Source: Acidobacteriota bacterium (lineage in GTDB: Bacteria > Acidobacteriota > Terriglobia > Bryobacterales > UBA6623). Taken from it: a stretch of DNA of 64,000 nucleotides. The translations under genes and the position numbers were made by a program. Below the pieces are notes generated by a model. It made no database searches and had not been told where the DNA came from. It saw nothing but the letters and a program-made list of their open reading frames with translations. The stretch's first letter is position 1. Each line of letters begins with the position of its first letter. Shown here piece by piece: positions 49,123-57,384 of the stretch. Location of the stretch: positions 186,001 through 250,000 of the forward strand of contig WGMB01000010.1 in the NCBI GenBank assembly GCA_016125275.1. Reading direction: 5' to 3'.

Positions 49123-50468
49123 ATCTCATTCGCACCCGCCCGCTCTCGCGCCGCACTCTGCTTCGGGGGGCCGGCGCAGCCCTCGGCCTGCCGTGGCTGG
49201 AGGCGATGACGCCGTCGGTCGGCCGCGCTTCGCAAGCCGCCAAGAGCCCGGTGCGCATGGCGTTCCTCTACATGCCCAACGGGGCCTATCCCGAGACTTG
49301 GACGCCCAAGACCGCCGGCCGGGACTTTGAGCTGACGCCCTCGCTCGAGCCGCTCGCCGCCCTGCGCGACGAGGTGGTGGTGTTGAGCAACCTGTGGAAC
49401 GAGCAGTCCAAGGACGGCGACGGCCACTACGTGAAGGAAGCGGCCATCCTGACCTGCGAGCGCATCAAGAAGACCCAGGGCGCGGACCTGCGCAACGGCG
49501 TCTCGGTGGACCAGATGGCGGCGCGGTCGGCCGGCCGCCAGACGCCTCTGCCGTCGCTGGAGCTGGGCGTGACGCCGGTGGCGGTGGGCAACGACGCCGT
49601 GGTGGGCTACACCCGCGTCTACGGCTCGCACATCTCCTGGAGCACGCCGACCACGCCGCTGGCTCGGGAGCTCAACCCCAAGGCCGTCTACGAGAGGCTG
49701 TTCCGGGCCGCCAACGGCTCCAGCGCCGATGAGGCGAAGCTTGACGCCCTGCTGCTGGACCGCGTGCTGGCCGACGCCCGGCAGCTCCGCAGCCAGATCG
49801 GCGCCGAGGACAAGGTGCGGCTCGATGAGTATCTGGCGGTGATGCGCTCGCTCGAGGAGCGCATCCAACGCGCCGGCGAGCCAGGCGCCAACCCCTGGAA
49901 GCCGCTGGCGCCGATCAACCCCGACGGCGCTCCGACCGACCACCCCTCCGGCCACCCCGAGCACGTCCGGCTGATGCTCGACATGATCGCCGTCGCCTTC
50001 CAGACCGACACGACGCGCATCTCGACGTTCATGTTCGGCAATGCGGTGAGCAACGTCAGCTTCCGCTGGCTCGAAGGCTGCACGGCCGGGCACCACGACG
50101 TCTCGCACCACCAGGACAAGGACGACAAGCTCGGGGAGTACAAGATCATCAACCGCTGGCACGTGGAGCAGTACGCTTACCTGCTCGAACGGCTGCGCTC
50201 GATGCGCGAGGGCGAGAGCACGGTGCTCGACAACTCCATGGTGCTGTTCGCCTCGGCGCTGGCCGACGGCAACAAGCACGACCCGCACAAGCTGCCGATC
50301 CTGCTGGGCGGCCGCGGCGGCGGACGCGTCGATACCGGCCAGCACTTGGTCTACGCCGACGACGCCCCGCTGTCGGACGTCTACGTCTCGATGCTCGACG
50401 CCTTCGGCACGCCGGTCGAGCGCTTCGCCGACAGCGTCGGCCCGATCCGCGGGCTGCTGCATAGCTGA
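49119..50468 (+). CDS. Tat-exported DUF1552 protein
   Basis: A 449-residue protein with a twin-arginine signal (SRRTLLRGAGAALG). The body matches DUF1552, the regular partner of DUF1592 proteins: AFLYMPNGAYPETWTP near the N-terminus, LLSNLWN-like and GHYVKEAAILT segments, and a C-terminal LLGGRGGGRVDTG. The fold is related to the alkaline-phosphatase/sulfatase-like DUF1501 group. It overlaps the DUF1592 gene (ATGA) and is followed after 1 base by a small secreted protein. Role unknown, presumably in the periplasm with the haem partner. Confidence 0.88.
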   Translation: MNLIRTRPLSRRTLLRGAGAALGLPWLEAMTPSVGRASQAAKSPVRMAFLYMPNGAYPETWTPKTAGRDFELTPSLEPLAALRDEVVVLSNLWNEQSKDGDGHYVKEAAILTCERIKKTQGADLRNGVSVDQMAARSAGRQTPLPSLELGVTPVAVGNDAVVGYTRVYGSHISWSTPTTPLARELNPKAVYERLFRAANGSSADEAKLDALLLDRVLADARQLRSQIGAEDKVRLDEYLAVMRSLEERIQRAGEPGANPWKPLAPINPDGAPTDHPSGHPEHVRLMLDMIAVAFQTDTTRISTFMFGNAVSNVSFRWLEGCTAGHHDVSHHQDKDDKLGEYKIINRWHVEQYAYLLERLRSMREGESTVLDNSMVLFASALADGNKHDPHKLPILLGGRGGGRVDTGQHLVYADDAPLSDVYVSMLDAFGTPVERFADSVGPIRGLLHS

Positions 50469-50469
50469 G

Positions 50470-50943
50470 ATGAGGAGCCTGCGGATCGCCGGAATCGCGC
50501 TGCTGGCGGCCTTGGCAGTCGGCGCCGAGCCGCCGTCCGCCGCCTTCGACCTGACCGGAACCTGGATGGGCATGGTGCCCGGCAAGGGCCGTAGGCTCGA
50601 TTCCGACATCGCCTTCCAGTTCGTCCAGCACGGCGCCGAGCTCAGCGGCAAGCTCTACGTGGACAAGCAGCCGGGCGCGGCGATCCTCGAAGGCCGCGTC
50701 AGCGAGCTCGGCGACATCCATTTCCTGGTCGAGACCCGCGACCAGAGCGGCAACCAGATCAACGACGTGCGCTACCGCTTCGAGGGCGTGATGTGCGACG
50801 GCGGGATCGAGATGACGCTCGAACGGGTGTTCCAACGCGACGCCATCAGCGGCGACATCACGCCCGTCAGCCGCCCGGACGACACGCCTGCTCAGGACAG
50901 GGACCGGCGGTTTCGGAGCTTCCGACTCGAGAAGCTCTACTAG
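50470..50943 (+). CDS. Small secreted beta-rich protein in the DUF1592-DUF1552 operon
   Basis: A 157-residue protein with a signal peptide (about 1-19, AVGAEPP). The mature part has alternating strands such as FDLTGTWMGMVPG, LSGKLYVDKQPG and IEMTLERVF, similar to the small beta-barrel proteins that begin with an LTGTW motif. I do not recognise a specific family. It starts 1 base after the DUF1552 stop and is thus the third gene of the operon. Confidence 0.75.
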   Translation: MRSLRIAGIALLAALAVGAEPPSAAFDLTGTWMGMVPGKGRRLDSDIAFQFVQHGAELSGKLYVDKQPGAAILEGRVSELGDIHFLVETRDQSGNQINDVRYRFEGVMCDGGIEMTLERVFQRDAISGDITPVSRPDDTPAQDRDRRFRSFRLEKLY

Positions 50944-50964
50944 CCGCAGTTCGCCTTAACCGAA

Positions 50965-50993
50965 TTGTCATCAAAACGTCACGGAGCCGTAAC
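50965..50993 (+). promoter_or_regulatory. Pho-box-like array (three 7-base units at 11-base spacing)
   Basis: TTGTCAT (50965-50971), ACGTCAC (50976-50982) and CCGTAAC (50987-50993) are separated by 4 bases each, the 7+4 layout of PhoB boxes (consensus CTGTCAT/CTGTAAC). A -10-like GATAGG lies about 20 bases downstream at 51014. The next gene is a phosphate-type porin, which fits PhoB control. Confidence 0.6.
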
Positions 50994-51017
50994 CTCAGGA
51001 GGGCGCGGCCGGCGATA

Positions 51018-51037
51018 GGGTAACGAATGAGTTACCC
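51018..51037 (+). promoter_or_regulatory. Inverted repeat in the porin leader
   Basis: GGGTAAC (51018-51024) pairs with GTTACCC (51031-51037) around 6 bases. AATGA in its loop can instead pair with TCATT near 51041, so two exclusive short hairpins are possible. It lies between the -10-like site and the porin start and may be a second operator or an RNA element. Confidence 0.45.
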
Positions 51038-51078
51038 GTTCATTACGGTTTCGTGACGAGCGGGCTTTCGCCTGCTCC

Positions 51079-52410
51079 GTGCCCACGAGACCTTTCGAGC
51101 GATCGGCTTGGGCCGATGCCGCCCGGGCGGCGTCGGCTGTGGCGGCCTTGGTTTGGGCCGGCTCCCTGGCGGCGCAATCGGGAGATCTAGCGGCCGGCGC
51201 CGCTTCCCCACCCGCAGCCGCGGTTGCTCCGAGCCCGATCTCTCCCGCGGCCAAGCCGACTGCGCCCGCGGCTTCCGCCTCCAAGAAGTCCTGGTTCCAC
51301 TACGGCAAAGACGGCCTGGACGTGGGCTCCGACGACGGTCTGTTCAGCAGCCGCATCAACTTCCGCTCGCAGATGAGGTTCACCGAGCCGTTCGAGTCTC
51401 CCCCAGGCAATCTCGACGAGATCGACGCAGCCGGCGAGAACGACCTGCGGTTCCGGCGGCTGCGCTTCAAGATGCGCGGCCACCTGCTCAAACCCTGGAT
51501 CGCCTACAAGTACGATCTCAACCTGCTGACCGGCAACGTCCTCGGCCTGAGCTTCGACGTAGGCCCGGAGTGGCTGCGGTTGCGGGTGGGCCAATGGCGC
51601 GTGGACTACAGCCGCGAGCGCGCGGACTCCTCCGGCAAGCAGCAGTTCGCCGACCGCTCAATCGTCAACCGCACCTTCACGCTGGACCGCCAGAAGGGCG
51701 CCATGGCCGTCGGCCGGCTGGCGAAGAATACCTGGGCCGACAGCGAGTACAACGCGGGCCTCTTCACCGGTCACGGGACCGGCCTATTCCGCCGCAATCT
51801 CGCCCCGGGCGCCGACGACGGCTCGCCGATGTGGGCGCTGCGCTACCAGTGGAACCCGCTGGGGGGCGGCGTGGCGTTCTCCCAGAGCGACCTGCTGAAG
51901 TCCCGCAAGGCTCGGCTCAGCCTGGCCGTGGGCGCGGCCGGCAACCGCAGCGCCTATACGCGCTTCTCTTCGATCGGAGGCAGCCAGCTCGACGGCTTCG
52001 CGGCCGGTCTCCCGGGCCAGTACTCGTTGCGGCAGCAGGTGGAGGAGGTCGCCTTCAAGCGGCGGGGGCTGTCCATCCAGCACGAATGGCACTGGAAGCG
52101 AATCTTCGACAACGTGCAACACCGCGCCACAAGGCTCCGCGGCAGCTATCTGCAGAGCGGATACTTCTTTCACGAGACTTGGTCGCGGATCCCTGAACAG
52201 CTCGAGATCGCCGGCCGCGTCGCTTTCGTCGACCCCGACGCGGCCCGGCCGGGCGACCACCTCAGCGAGACCGCCGCGGCCGTCAACTGGTTCTTTCGAG
52301 GCCACGGCGACAAGCTGACCTTCGACGTCGGGCGCTACTCGGTGCAGCAGAACGGCGGCACGCCGCAATCGAGGATCGGCGTCCGGGGGCAGTGGGACGT
52401 CACCTTTTGA
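51079..52410 (+). CDS. Phosphate-selective porin O/P family protein
   Basis: A 443-residue outer-membrane porin. The signal region (about 1-33, WAGSLAAQS) is followed by an Ala/Pro-rich linker and a 16-strand-type barrel of the porin O/P family: LRFRRLRFKMRGHLLKPW, WRVDYSRERADSSGKQQF and a C-terminal Phe (VRGQWDVTF). Related OprP/OprO porins take up phosphate and polyphosphate. GTG 51079 is the only suitable start before the signal. A Pho-box-like array upstream and a PhoU-like gene downstream support a role in phosphate uptake. Confidence 0.85.
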   Translation: MPTRPFERSAWADAARAASAVAALVWAGSLAAQSGDLAAGAASPPAAAVAPSPISPAAKPTAPAASASKKSWFHYGKDGLDVGSDDGLFSSRINFRSQMRFTEPFESPPGNLDEIDAAGENDLRFRRLRFKMRGHLLKPWIAYKYDLNLLTGNVLGLSFDVGPEWLRLRVGQWRVDYSRERADSSGKQQFADRSIVNRTFTLDRQKGAMAVGRLAKNTWADSEYNAGLFTGHGTGLFRRNLAPGADDGSPMWALRYQWNPLGGGVAFSQSDLLKSRKARLSLAVGAAGNRSAYTRFSSIGGSQLDGFAAGLPGQYSLRQQVEEVAFKRRGLSIQHEWHWKRIFDNVQHRATRLRGSYLQSGYFFHETWSRIPEQLEIAGRVAFVDPDAARPGDHLSETAAAVNWFFRGHGDKLTFDVGRYSVQQNGGTPQSRIGVRGQWDVTF

Positions 52411-52438
52411 GGGGGGAGCCCGCCCCGGCCGCTCGGAA

Positions 52439-52456
52439 TCTTAACACTTTTGTAAC
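52439..52456 (+). promoter_or_regulatory. Second Pho-box-like repeat, before the PhoU-like gene
   Basis: TCTTAAC (52439-52445) and TTGTAAC (52450-52456) are separated by 4 bases, the same 11-base period as the array before the porin. It lies about 43 bases before the PhoU-like start. Confidence 0.55.
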
Positions 52457-52498
52457 AATAGGAAGATCCCAGCCGTCGGAAAGCTGGCAGGAGGCCGC

Positions 52499-53245
52499 AT
52501 GCTTCGAGAGTTGATCGCGCTGTTTCGGTCCGGTAGCGCGGACCAACACATCGCCGATGAGTTGAACCGCATGATCGACGAGAGCGCCGAGCTGGTGCGC
52601 TTGGCCGGCGACCTGTGTTTTCAGCGTTCGACGGAGGCCCCTTCGCTGGCCGACATCAAGCAGCGCGACAAGGTCATCAACAAGCTCCAGCGGCGGCTGC
52701 GGCGCGAAGCCTTCGGCGATCTGCTGGGCGATCCCAGGCGGTTCGGGCTGCCCTTCACGCTGTCGGTGATGAACGTCGTCAAGGATGTCGAACGGATCGG
52801 CGATTACGCCAAGGAGCTGGCGGAAGTGGCCGAGCTGGCTGGTTCGGCGCCGGCGACGCGCGCTCCGATCGACCGTCTGCTGCCGCTGGTCCAGCAGGTG
52901 GAGCGGCTGCTGGCGGCGGTGGGGCCGACGATGAAGGAGACGGACCAGCTCAAGGCCGTCCACCTGATCGATCGCGGCAAAGACATCCGCCGCGAGCTGG
53001 CCAAGGTGCAGAAGGCCCTGGTGAGCGAGCGCGAGCCGATGCTGTACGCCGCCGCCGACGCGCTGATCACGCAGTACTACATCCGCGTCGTCAGCCACGC
53101 CCTCAACGTGCTCTCCACGCTGGTGACGCCCCTGGACCGGATGGACTATCTGGGCAAGAAAGACCTGCTGCCGGAGGTCAAGGAGCGGCTCAAGCAGCAG
53201 TCCGACCCGGCCGCGCCGAAACCCACGGCGGAGCTGGCCGACTAA
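52499..53245 (+). CDS. PhoU-like regulator of phosphate uptake
   Basis: A 248-residue all-helical cytosolic protein with two PhoU-type three-helix bundles (about 1-110 and 120-225). Conserved E/D-rich helix motifs are visible as VMNVVKDVERIGDYAKELAE and YYIRVVSHALNVLSTLV. PhoU proteins link the Pst transporter to the PhoR sensor or set transport activity. Only one PhoU gene and no pst or phoRB gene is in the window. GGAGG 7 bases before the ATG is a good ribosome site. A Pho-box-like repeat precedes it. Confidence 0.85.
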   Translation: MLRELIALFRSGSADQHIADELNRMIDESAELVRLAGDLCFQRSTEAPSLADIKQRDKVINKLQRRLRREAFGDLLGDPRRFGLPFTLSVMNVVKDVERIGDYAKELAEVAELAGSAPATRAPIDRLLPLVQQVERLLAAVGPTMKETDQLKAVHLIDRGKDIRRELAKVQKALVSEREPMLYAAADALITQYYIRVVSHALNVLSTLVTPLDRMDYLGKKDLLPEVKERLKQQSDPAAPKPTAELAD

Positions 53246-53260
53246 GGCCAGGCGCGGCGG

Positions 53261-55297
53261 CTATCCGCGGAGCTGAATGTTCAACTTGCGGTCGAGCGCG
53301 CCGGTGAGCTGCTCGGCGTAGGCGTTGACCTGCTCGTCGGTGAAGGTCTGGTCGCCCTGCTGCCAGCGAGCCCGCAACAGCAGGCTGTAGTGGCCTTCGG
53401 TGACCTGCTTGCCGCGGAAGATCTCCATCGGCTCGAGCGAGATCAGGTGCTCCATCACGCCGATGGCGGTGCGGATCTCGCCGAACGGGATGCCCTCGGG
53501 CACCAGCAGCGAGAAGTCCCGGTAGACCGAGGGGGCCTTGGGCAGGTCCCTGTGCTGCGGACGGCGCAGGCCGGCCTCGTAGAGCTTGTCGAGGAAGATC
53601 TCGGCCAGAAACACCGGCTGGCGGATCTTACGCTTCTCGGTGATCTGCGGATCGACCTCGCCCAGGTAGGCGACCGTGCCGCGCTCGGTCTGCACCCGCG
53701 CCGAGCAGCCGCCGATGTAGTGCGCCGGCGTATCCTGGTCGTCGAACTGGATCTGGGCCAGGTCGAAGCGCCGCAACAGCGCCTCCACGTCCGCCTTCAA
53801 GTCGTAAAAATCGAGCTCTTTGGCCGGCTCGCGCAGGTCCGCGGGCCGCACGTCGCCGGTCGCCCCGAGCGTCAGCACCGGCGGCTCGCTGAAGTCGTCG
53901 TGATCGCGCCGGTAGAGCCGTCCCAGCTCGGCCAGCTTCACATTCGTCTCATTGCGGTGGACGTTGTGCGCGATGGCCTGCAGCATCGTCGGCGCGGAGC
54001 TGGTGCGCATCACCGCCGCCAGCTCGGAGAAGGGGTTGCGCAGCGGAATCGCCGGCCAGGCGCCGAACATCTCGGCTTCCTCGGCGCTCTGGAAGGCGTA
54101 GCCGATGGTCTCGTCGTAGCCCAGCGCGCGCAACGTCTCGCGCACCAGCCCTTCCTCGGCGACGTGCGGGGCCGGCCGCAGCGGGCGTCCGATGGTGGGC
54201 AGCGTCGACGGCACGTGGTCGTAGCCGTGCACGCGGGCGACTTCCTCGATCAGGTCGATCTCGCGCTCGACGTCGAGCCGATGCGACGGGATCTCGACCG
54301 ACAGCGTCTCGCCGCCGGCGTAGAAGCAGTGGAAGTCCAGCCGCTCCAGCACGGCGCGCATCGAATCCACGCTCAGGTCCACGCCGATCACCCGCCGGAA
54401 GCGATCCGCCCGCAAATCGACGCGTAGCGCCTCGCGGCGGCGGGGATAGACGTCCAGGCGGCCTTGCAAGACCGCACCGGGGCTCAGGCGGCCGAGCAGC
54501 GCGGCGATCCGGTCGGCGGCCCAAGGCGCGGCCTCGATGTCGGCGCCGCGAGCGAAGCGGTAAGAGGCTTCGGTGTGCAGGCTCAGCCGGCGGGAGGTGC
54601 GCCGCACCGGGCCGGGCTCGAACCAAGCGGCCTCGATCAGCACGTCGCGGGTGGAGTCGGAGATCTCGCTCTCGAGCCCGCCCATGATTCCGGCCAGCGC
54701 CACCGGGTGGTAGGCGTCGGCGATCACCAGATCCTCGGGCGTGAGCTTGCGCTCCAGACCGTCGAGCGTGCGCATGGCCTCGCCGGCCGCAGCGCGCCGC
54801 ACCACAATGCGGCGGTCATTGAGCGTGTTCAGGTCGAAAGCGTGCGTCGGGTGGCCGCACTCGAGCAGCACGTAGTTGGTGAGGTCCGCGATGTTGTTGA
54901 TCGAGCGGGTGCCGCACAGCTCCAGCCGGCGCCGCAGCCAGTCCGGCGACGGCTTGACCTCCACGCCCAGCAGCACACGGCCCACGTAGCGCGCGCACAG
55001 GTCCTCGGCGTCGATCTCGATGCGGGCGAAGTCGGCGGCGGGCCGCACATCCTCCACCAGCTCGATCTTGGGGCGCTTGAGCGGACGGCCGAAGATGGCC
55101 GCGATCTCGCGCGCCAGGCCCAGGTGGTTGGCGGCGTCGGGGCGGTTGCTGGTGATGTCGAGCTCGAGAACGGCTTCGCCGTCGACGGTCTCCACCGTGT
55201 CCACCGCCATGCCGGCCAGCGTCAGCGCCGCAGCCAATTGGGCGGGAGATTCGGGGATCTCGACGAAATCCTGGAGCCAACTGACTAGAGCGCGCAT
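53261..55297 (-). CDS. pheT: Phenylalanyl-tRNA synthetase beta subunit, short form
   Basis: A 678-residue PheT, shorter than the usual 790-800. The sequence runs directly from LTLAGMAVDTVETVDGEAVL into LDITSNRPDAANHLGLAREI, so the OB-fold tRNA-binding (EMAP-like) insert near the N-terminus is absent. The B3/B4 editing region (LFNTLND-like DLNTLNDRRIVVRRA), B5 and the catalytic-like core follow, and the C-terminal FDX-ACB anticodon-binding domain (SVYRDFSLLVPEGIPFGEIR) is complete. It lies 3 bases behind pheS in the translation operon. Confidence 0.95.
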   Translation of the reverse strand: MRALVSWLQDFVEIPESPAQLAAALTLAGMAVDTVETVDGEAVLELDITSNRPDAANHLGLAREIAAIFGRPLKRPKIELVEDVRPAADFARIEIDAEDLCARYVGRVLLGVEVKPSPDWLRRRLELCGTRSINNIADLTNYVLLECGHPTHAFDLNTLNDRRIVVRRAAAGEAMRTLDGLERKLTPEDLVIADAYHPVALAGIMGGLESEISDSTRDVLIEAAWFEPGPVRRTSRRLSLHTEASYRFARGADIEAAPWAADRIAALLGRLSPGAVLQGRLDVYPRRREALRVDLRADRFRRVIGVDLSVDSMRAVLERLDFHCFYAGGETLSVEIPSHRLDVEREIDLIEEVARVHGYDHVPSTLPTIGRPLRPAPHVAEEGLVRETLRALGYDETIGYAFQSAEEAEMFGAWPAIPLRNPFSELAAVMRTSSAPTMLQAIAHNVHRNETNVKLAELGRLYRRDHDDFSEPPVLTLGATGDVRPADLREPAKELDFYDLKADVEALLRRFDLAQIQFDDQDTPAHYIGGCSARVQTERGTVAYLGEVDPQITEKRKIRQPVFLAEIFLDKLYEAGLRRPQHRDLPKAPSVYRDFSLLVPEGIPFGEIRTAIGVMEHLISLEPMEIFRGKQVTEGHYSLLLRARWQQGDQTFTDEQVNAYAEQLTGALDRKLNIQLRG

Positions 55298-55300
55298 CGT

Positions 55301-56377
55301 CTATCGGAACTGCCGCAGGAAGCGGACATCGCCGTTGTAGAGCAACGAGATGTCGTTGATGTCGTACTTGAGCATCGCAAAGCGGTCCAGGCCGAAGCCG
55401 GCGGCGAAGCCCTGATAGCGGTCCGGATCGAGCCCGGCCGAGCGCAGCACGTTGGGGTCGATCATGCCGCAGCCGAGCACCTCGATCCAGCCGGTCTGCT
55501 TGCAGATGCGGCAGCCGCGGCCGGCGCAGAACGGACAAGTGACGTCCATCTCCGCGCTGGGCTCGGTGAACGGGAAGAAGCTGGGCCGCAGACGGGTCTT
55601 GGTGCCCTTGCCGAAGAAGCGCTCGGCAAAGTATTCGAGAGTGCCCTTTAGATCGCCCAGCGTGGTCGACTCGGAGACCGCGAAGACCTCGAGCTGATGG
55701 AACATCGGGCTGTGCGTGGCGTCAGGGGCGTCGTTGCGGTAGACCTTGCCGTGCACCACGTAGCGCAGGGGAGGCTCGATGGCCTCCATGATGCGGATCT
55801 GATTGGGCGACGTGTGGGTCCGCAGCAACGTGTCGTCGGTGACGAACAGCGTGTCCATCTCGTCGACGGCCGGGTGGTCGGGCGGAAAGTTCAGCGCCTC
55901 GAAGTTGTAGAAGAACTTCTCGATCTCCGGGCCCTCGGCCACTGAATAGCCGAGCGAGCCGAAGATCTCGATGCACTCCTCGAGCACCAGCCGCACCGGA
56001 TGCCGCGCGCCCAAATCGCGGCGCGGGCCCGGCAAGGTCACGTCGATGGCCTTGCGCTTGCGGCCGGCGGCGGCCAGGGTCTCCTGCAAGGAGGCCAAGT
56101 CGCCTTCCACGCGCTTGCGGGTCTCGTTCTGGAGCTTGCCGACCTGCGGCTTCAGCTCGCGCGGGGCGAGCTTGAGCCATTGGTCGTTGGTCGCCGACAG
56201 CAGGCCGTTCTTGCGACCCAGCCAGCGATCGCGAAAAGTCTTGAGGGCGTCGTCGGAACGAACGCCCCCTCGCTCGGTCTCAAAGGCCCGCAGCAGCTCC
56301 GCGTAGAGCGCATCCACGGACTCGCCGGCGGCGACGAGCTCCGCGATGGGCCGGGCGGCTTTCTCGTCGAAGCTCAT
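55301..56377 (-). CDS. pheS: Phenylalanyl-tRNA synthetase alpha subunit
   Basis: A 358-residue catalytic alpha subunit that charges tRNA-Phe. A helical N-terminal arm (about 1-115) is followed by the class II core: GARHPVRLVLEECIEIF (motif 1), THTSPNQIRIME and YRNDAPDATHSPMFHQ (motif 2 region) and GFGLDRFAMLKY (motif 3). A zinc-ribbon-like pair (CPFC and CRIC) lies before TGWIEVLGCGMIDP. Gene order rpmI-rplT-pheS-pheT is the common bacterial one. Confidence 0.97.
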   Translation of the reverse strand: MSFDEKAARPIAELVAAGESVDALYAELLRAFETERGGVRSDDALKTFRDRWLGRKNGLLSATNDQWLKLAPRELKPQVGKLQNETRKRVEGDLASLQETLAAAGRKRKAIDVTLPGPRRDLGARHPVRLVLEECIEIFGSLGYSVAEGPEIEKFFYNFEALNFPPDHPAVDEMDTLFVTDDTLLRTHTSPNQIRIMEAIEPPLRYVVHGKVYRNDAPDATHSPMFHQLEVFAVSESTTLGDLKGTLEYFAERFFGKGTKTRLRPSFFPFTEPSAEMDVTCPFCAGRGCRICKQTGWIEVLGCGMIDPNVLRSAGLDPDRYQGFAAGFGLDRFAMLKYDINDISLLYNGDVRFLRQFR

Positions 56378-56391
56378 CCCACGCCGACCTG

Positions 56392-56892
56392 TCAGTCCGC
56401 CTGGGGCTCTTCGCCCTCGTCGTCAGCCGCTTCGTCTTCGGCTTCGTCAGCGGCCACGGCCGCTTCGGCCGCCGCCAACTCGGCTTCCGCCTCGGCCTGC
56501 ACCGCCGAAGGCGCCGAAGCGGCCTCGGCCGGTTCCAGACCCAGCGCTTCGCGAGCCTTGGCCGCGATCTGCCCGAATCCTCGGGGGTCGCGCACGGCCA
56601 TCTCGGCGAGCATTTTGCGATTGATCTCGATCTCGGCCAGCGTCAGCCCATGGATGAGCCGGCTGTAGGAGAGCTCGTGCAGGCGCGCCGCTGCGTTGAT
56701 GCGGATGATCCACAGCGAGCGGAAGTCCCGCTTCTTGCGCTTGCGACCGACGTAGGCGAACTTCTGGCCGCGGTCAACGGCTTCCTTCGCATAGCGGTAG
56801 AGCTTGCTTTTTCCTTGGAAATAGCCTTTTGCTTGGGCTAATACCTTCTTGCGCTTCAAGCGGCGTTTATTGCCGCGTTTGACTCTGGGCAC
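56392..56892 (-). CDS. rplT: Ribosomal protein L20 with acidic C-terminal tail
   Basis: A 166-residue L20. Residues 1-118 are standard: MPRVKRGNKRRLKRKKVLAQ, AYVGRKRKKRDFRSLWI and INAAARLHELSYSRLI. Ordinary L20 ends near residue 118; here a further 45-50 residues of Ala, Glu and Asp follow (ending DEGEEPQAD), opposite in charge to the body. The start is GTG 56892 with AGGAGGT 8 bases upstream. L20 binds 23S rRNA early in assembly and represses its own operon in well-studied bacteria. Confidence 0.96.
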   Translation of the reverse strand: MPRVKRGNKRRLKRKKVLAQAKGYFQGKSKLYRYAKEAVDRGQKFAYVGRKRKKRDFRSLWIIRINAAARLHELSYSRLIHGLTLAEIEINRKMLAEMAVRDPRGFGQIAAKAREALGLEPAEAASAPSAVQAEAEAELAAAEAAVAADEAEDEAADDEGEEPQAD

Positions 56893-56928
56893 GCTTTTTA
56901 CCTCCTGGTCAACTTCGTCTCAACATGA

Positions 56929-56952
56929 GGAAAGCCCCGACGGGGGCCTTCC
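56929..56952 (-). promoter_or_regulatory. 10-bp hairpin between rpmI and rplT
   Basis: GGAAAGCCCC (56929-56938) pairs with GGGGCCTTCC (56943-56952) around GACG with one wobble. On the minus strand it lies 37 bases before the rplT start, downstream of rpmI. It could be an attenuator or the site of L20 autoregulation; on the minus strand TTTCC ends the stem but no long U-tract follows. Confidence 0.5.
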
Positions 56953-57032
56953 GGACGGCGGGACAGGCGCGTGCCTGCGGCGCTGCCCGCACGTTCGGGA
57001 TGACGGCGCATGCGCCGCTCCCGATGCCGAAC

Positions 57033-57227
57033 CTAGTGGCTCAGCATGTTGCGGATGGTCTTCTCGAAGGCCGGGCTCACCAGAGCCCCCTTCCGCAGAT
57101 GCCGCTTCCGCTTGGTGGACTTCTTCGTCAAGATGTGGTTCGCCAACGAGTGGGACCGCTTGACCTTGCCTTTGCTGGTCAGCTTGAACCGCTTCTTGGC
57201 GCCGCTATGGGTTTTCATTTTCGGCAC
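57033..57227 (-). CDS. rpmI: Ribosomal protein L35
   Basis: A 64-residue, very basic L35 of normal length. [20 protein letters not shown] is the standard N-terminus, and [20 protein letters not shown] the C-terminus. The start is GTG 57227 with GAGGGA just upstream. infC, which usually precedes rpmI, is not here; ribA lies upstream on the same strand instead. Confidence 0.97.
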   Translation of the reverse strand: MPKMKTHSGAKKRFKLTSKGKVKRSHSLANHILTKKSTKRKRHLRKGALVSPAFEKTIRNMLSH

Positions 57228-57248
57228 GGCGTTCCCTCTAATACGTCC

Positions 57249-57269
57249 GGTCGCACGCGCGGTGCGACC
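57249..57269 (-). promoter_or_regulatory. 8-bp hairpin in the rpmI leader
   Basis: GGTCGCAC (57249-57256) pairs with GTGCGACC (57262-57269) around GCGCG, 21 bases before the rpmI start. It may end the ribA transcript, control the ribosomal-protein operon, or be a dispersed palindrome. No U-tract is seen. Confidence 0.45.
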
Positions 57270-57384
57270 GCACTCCTACCTACCAACCGTCACTGACGAT
57301 GATGGGACGAAAGCGCGTAAGGACGTTCTTCCGACTCTAATGAGCCTATCACGAATTCGCTGCCGCGGCTACAAGCCCTGGAAA

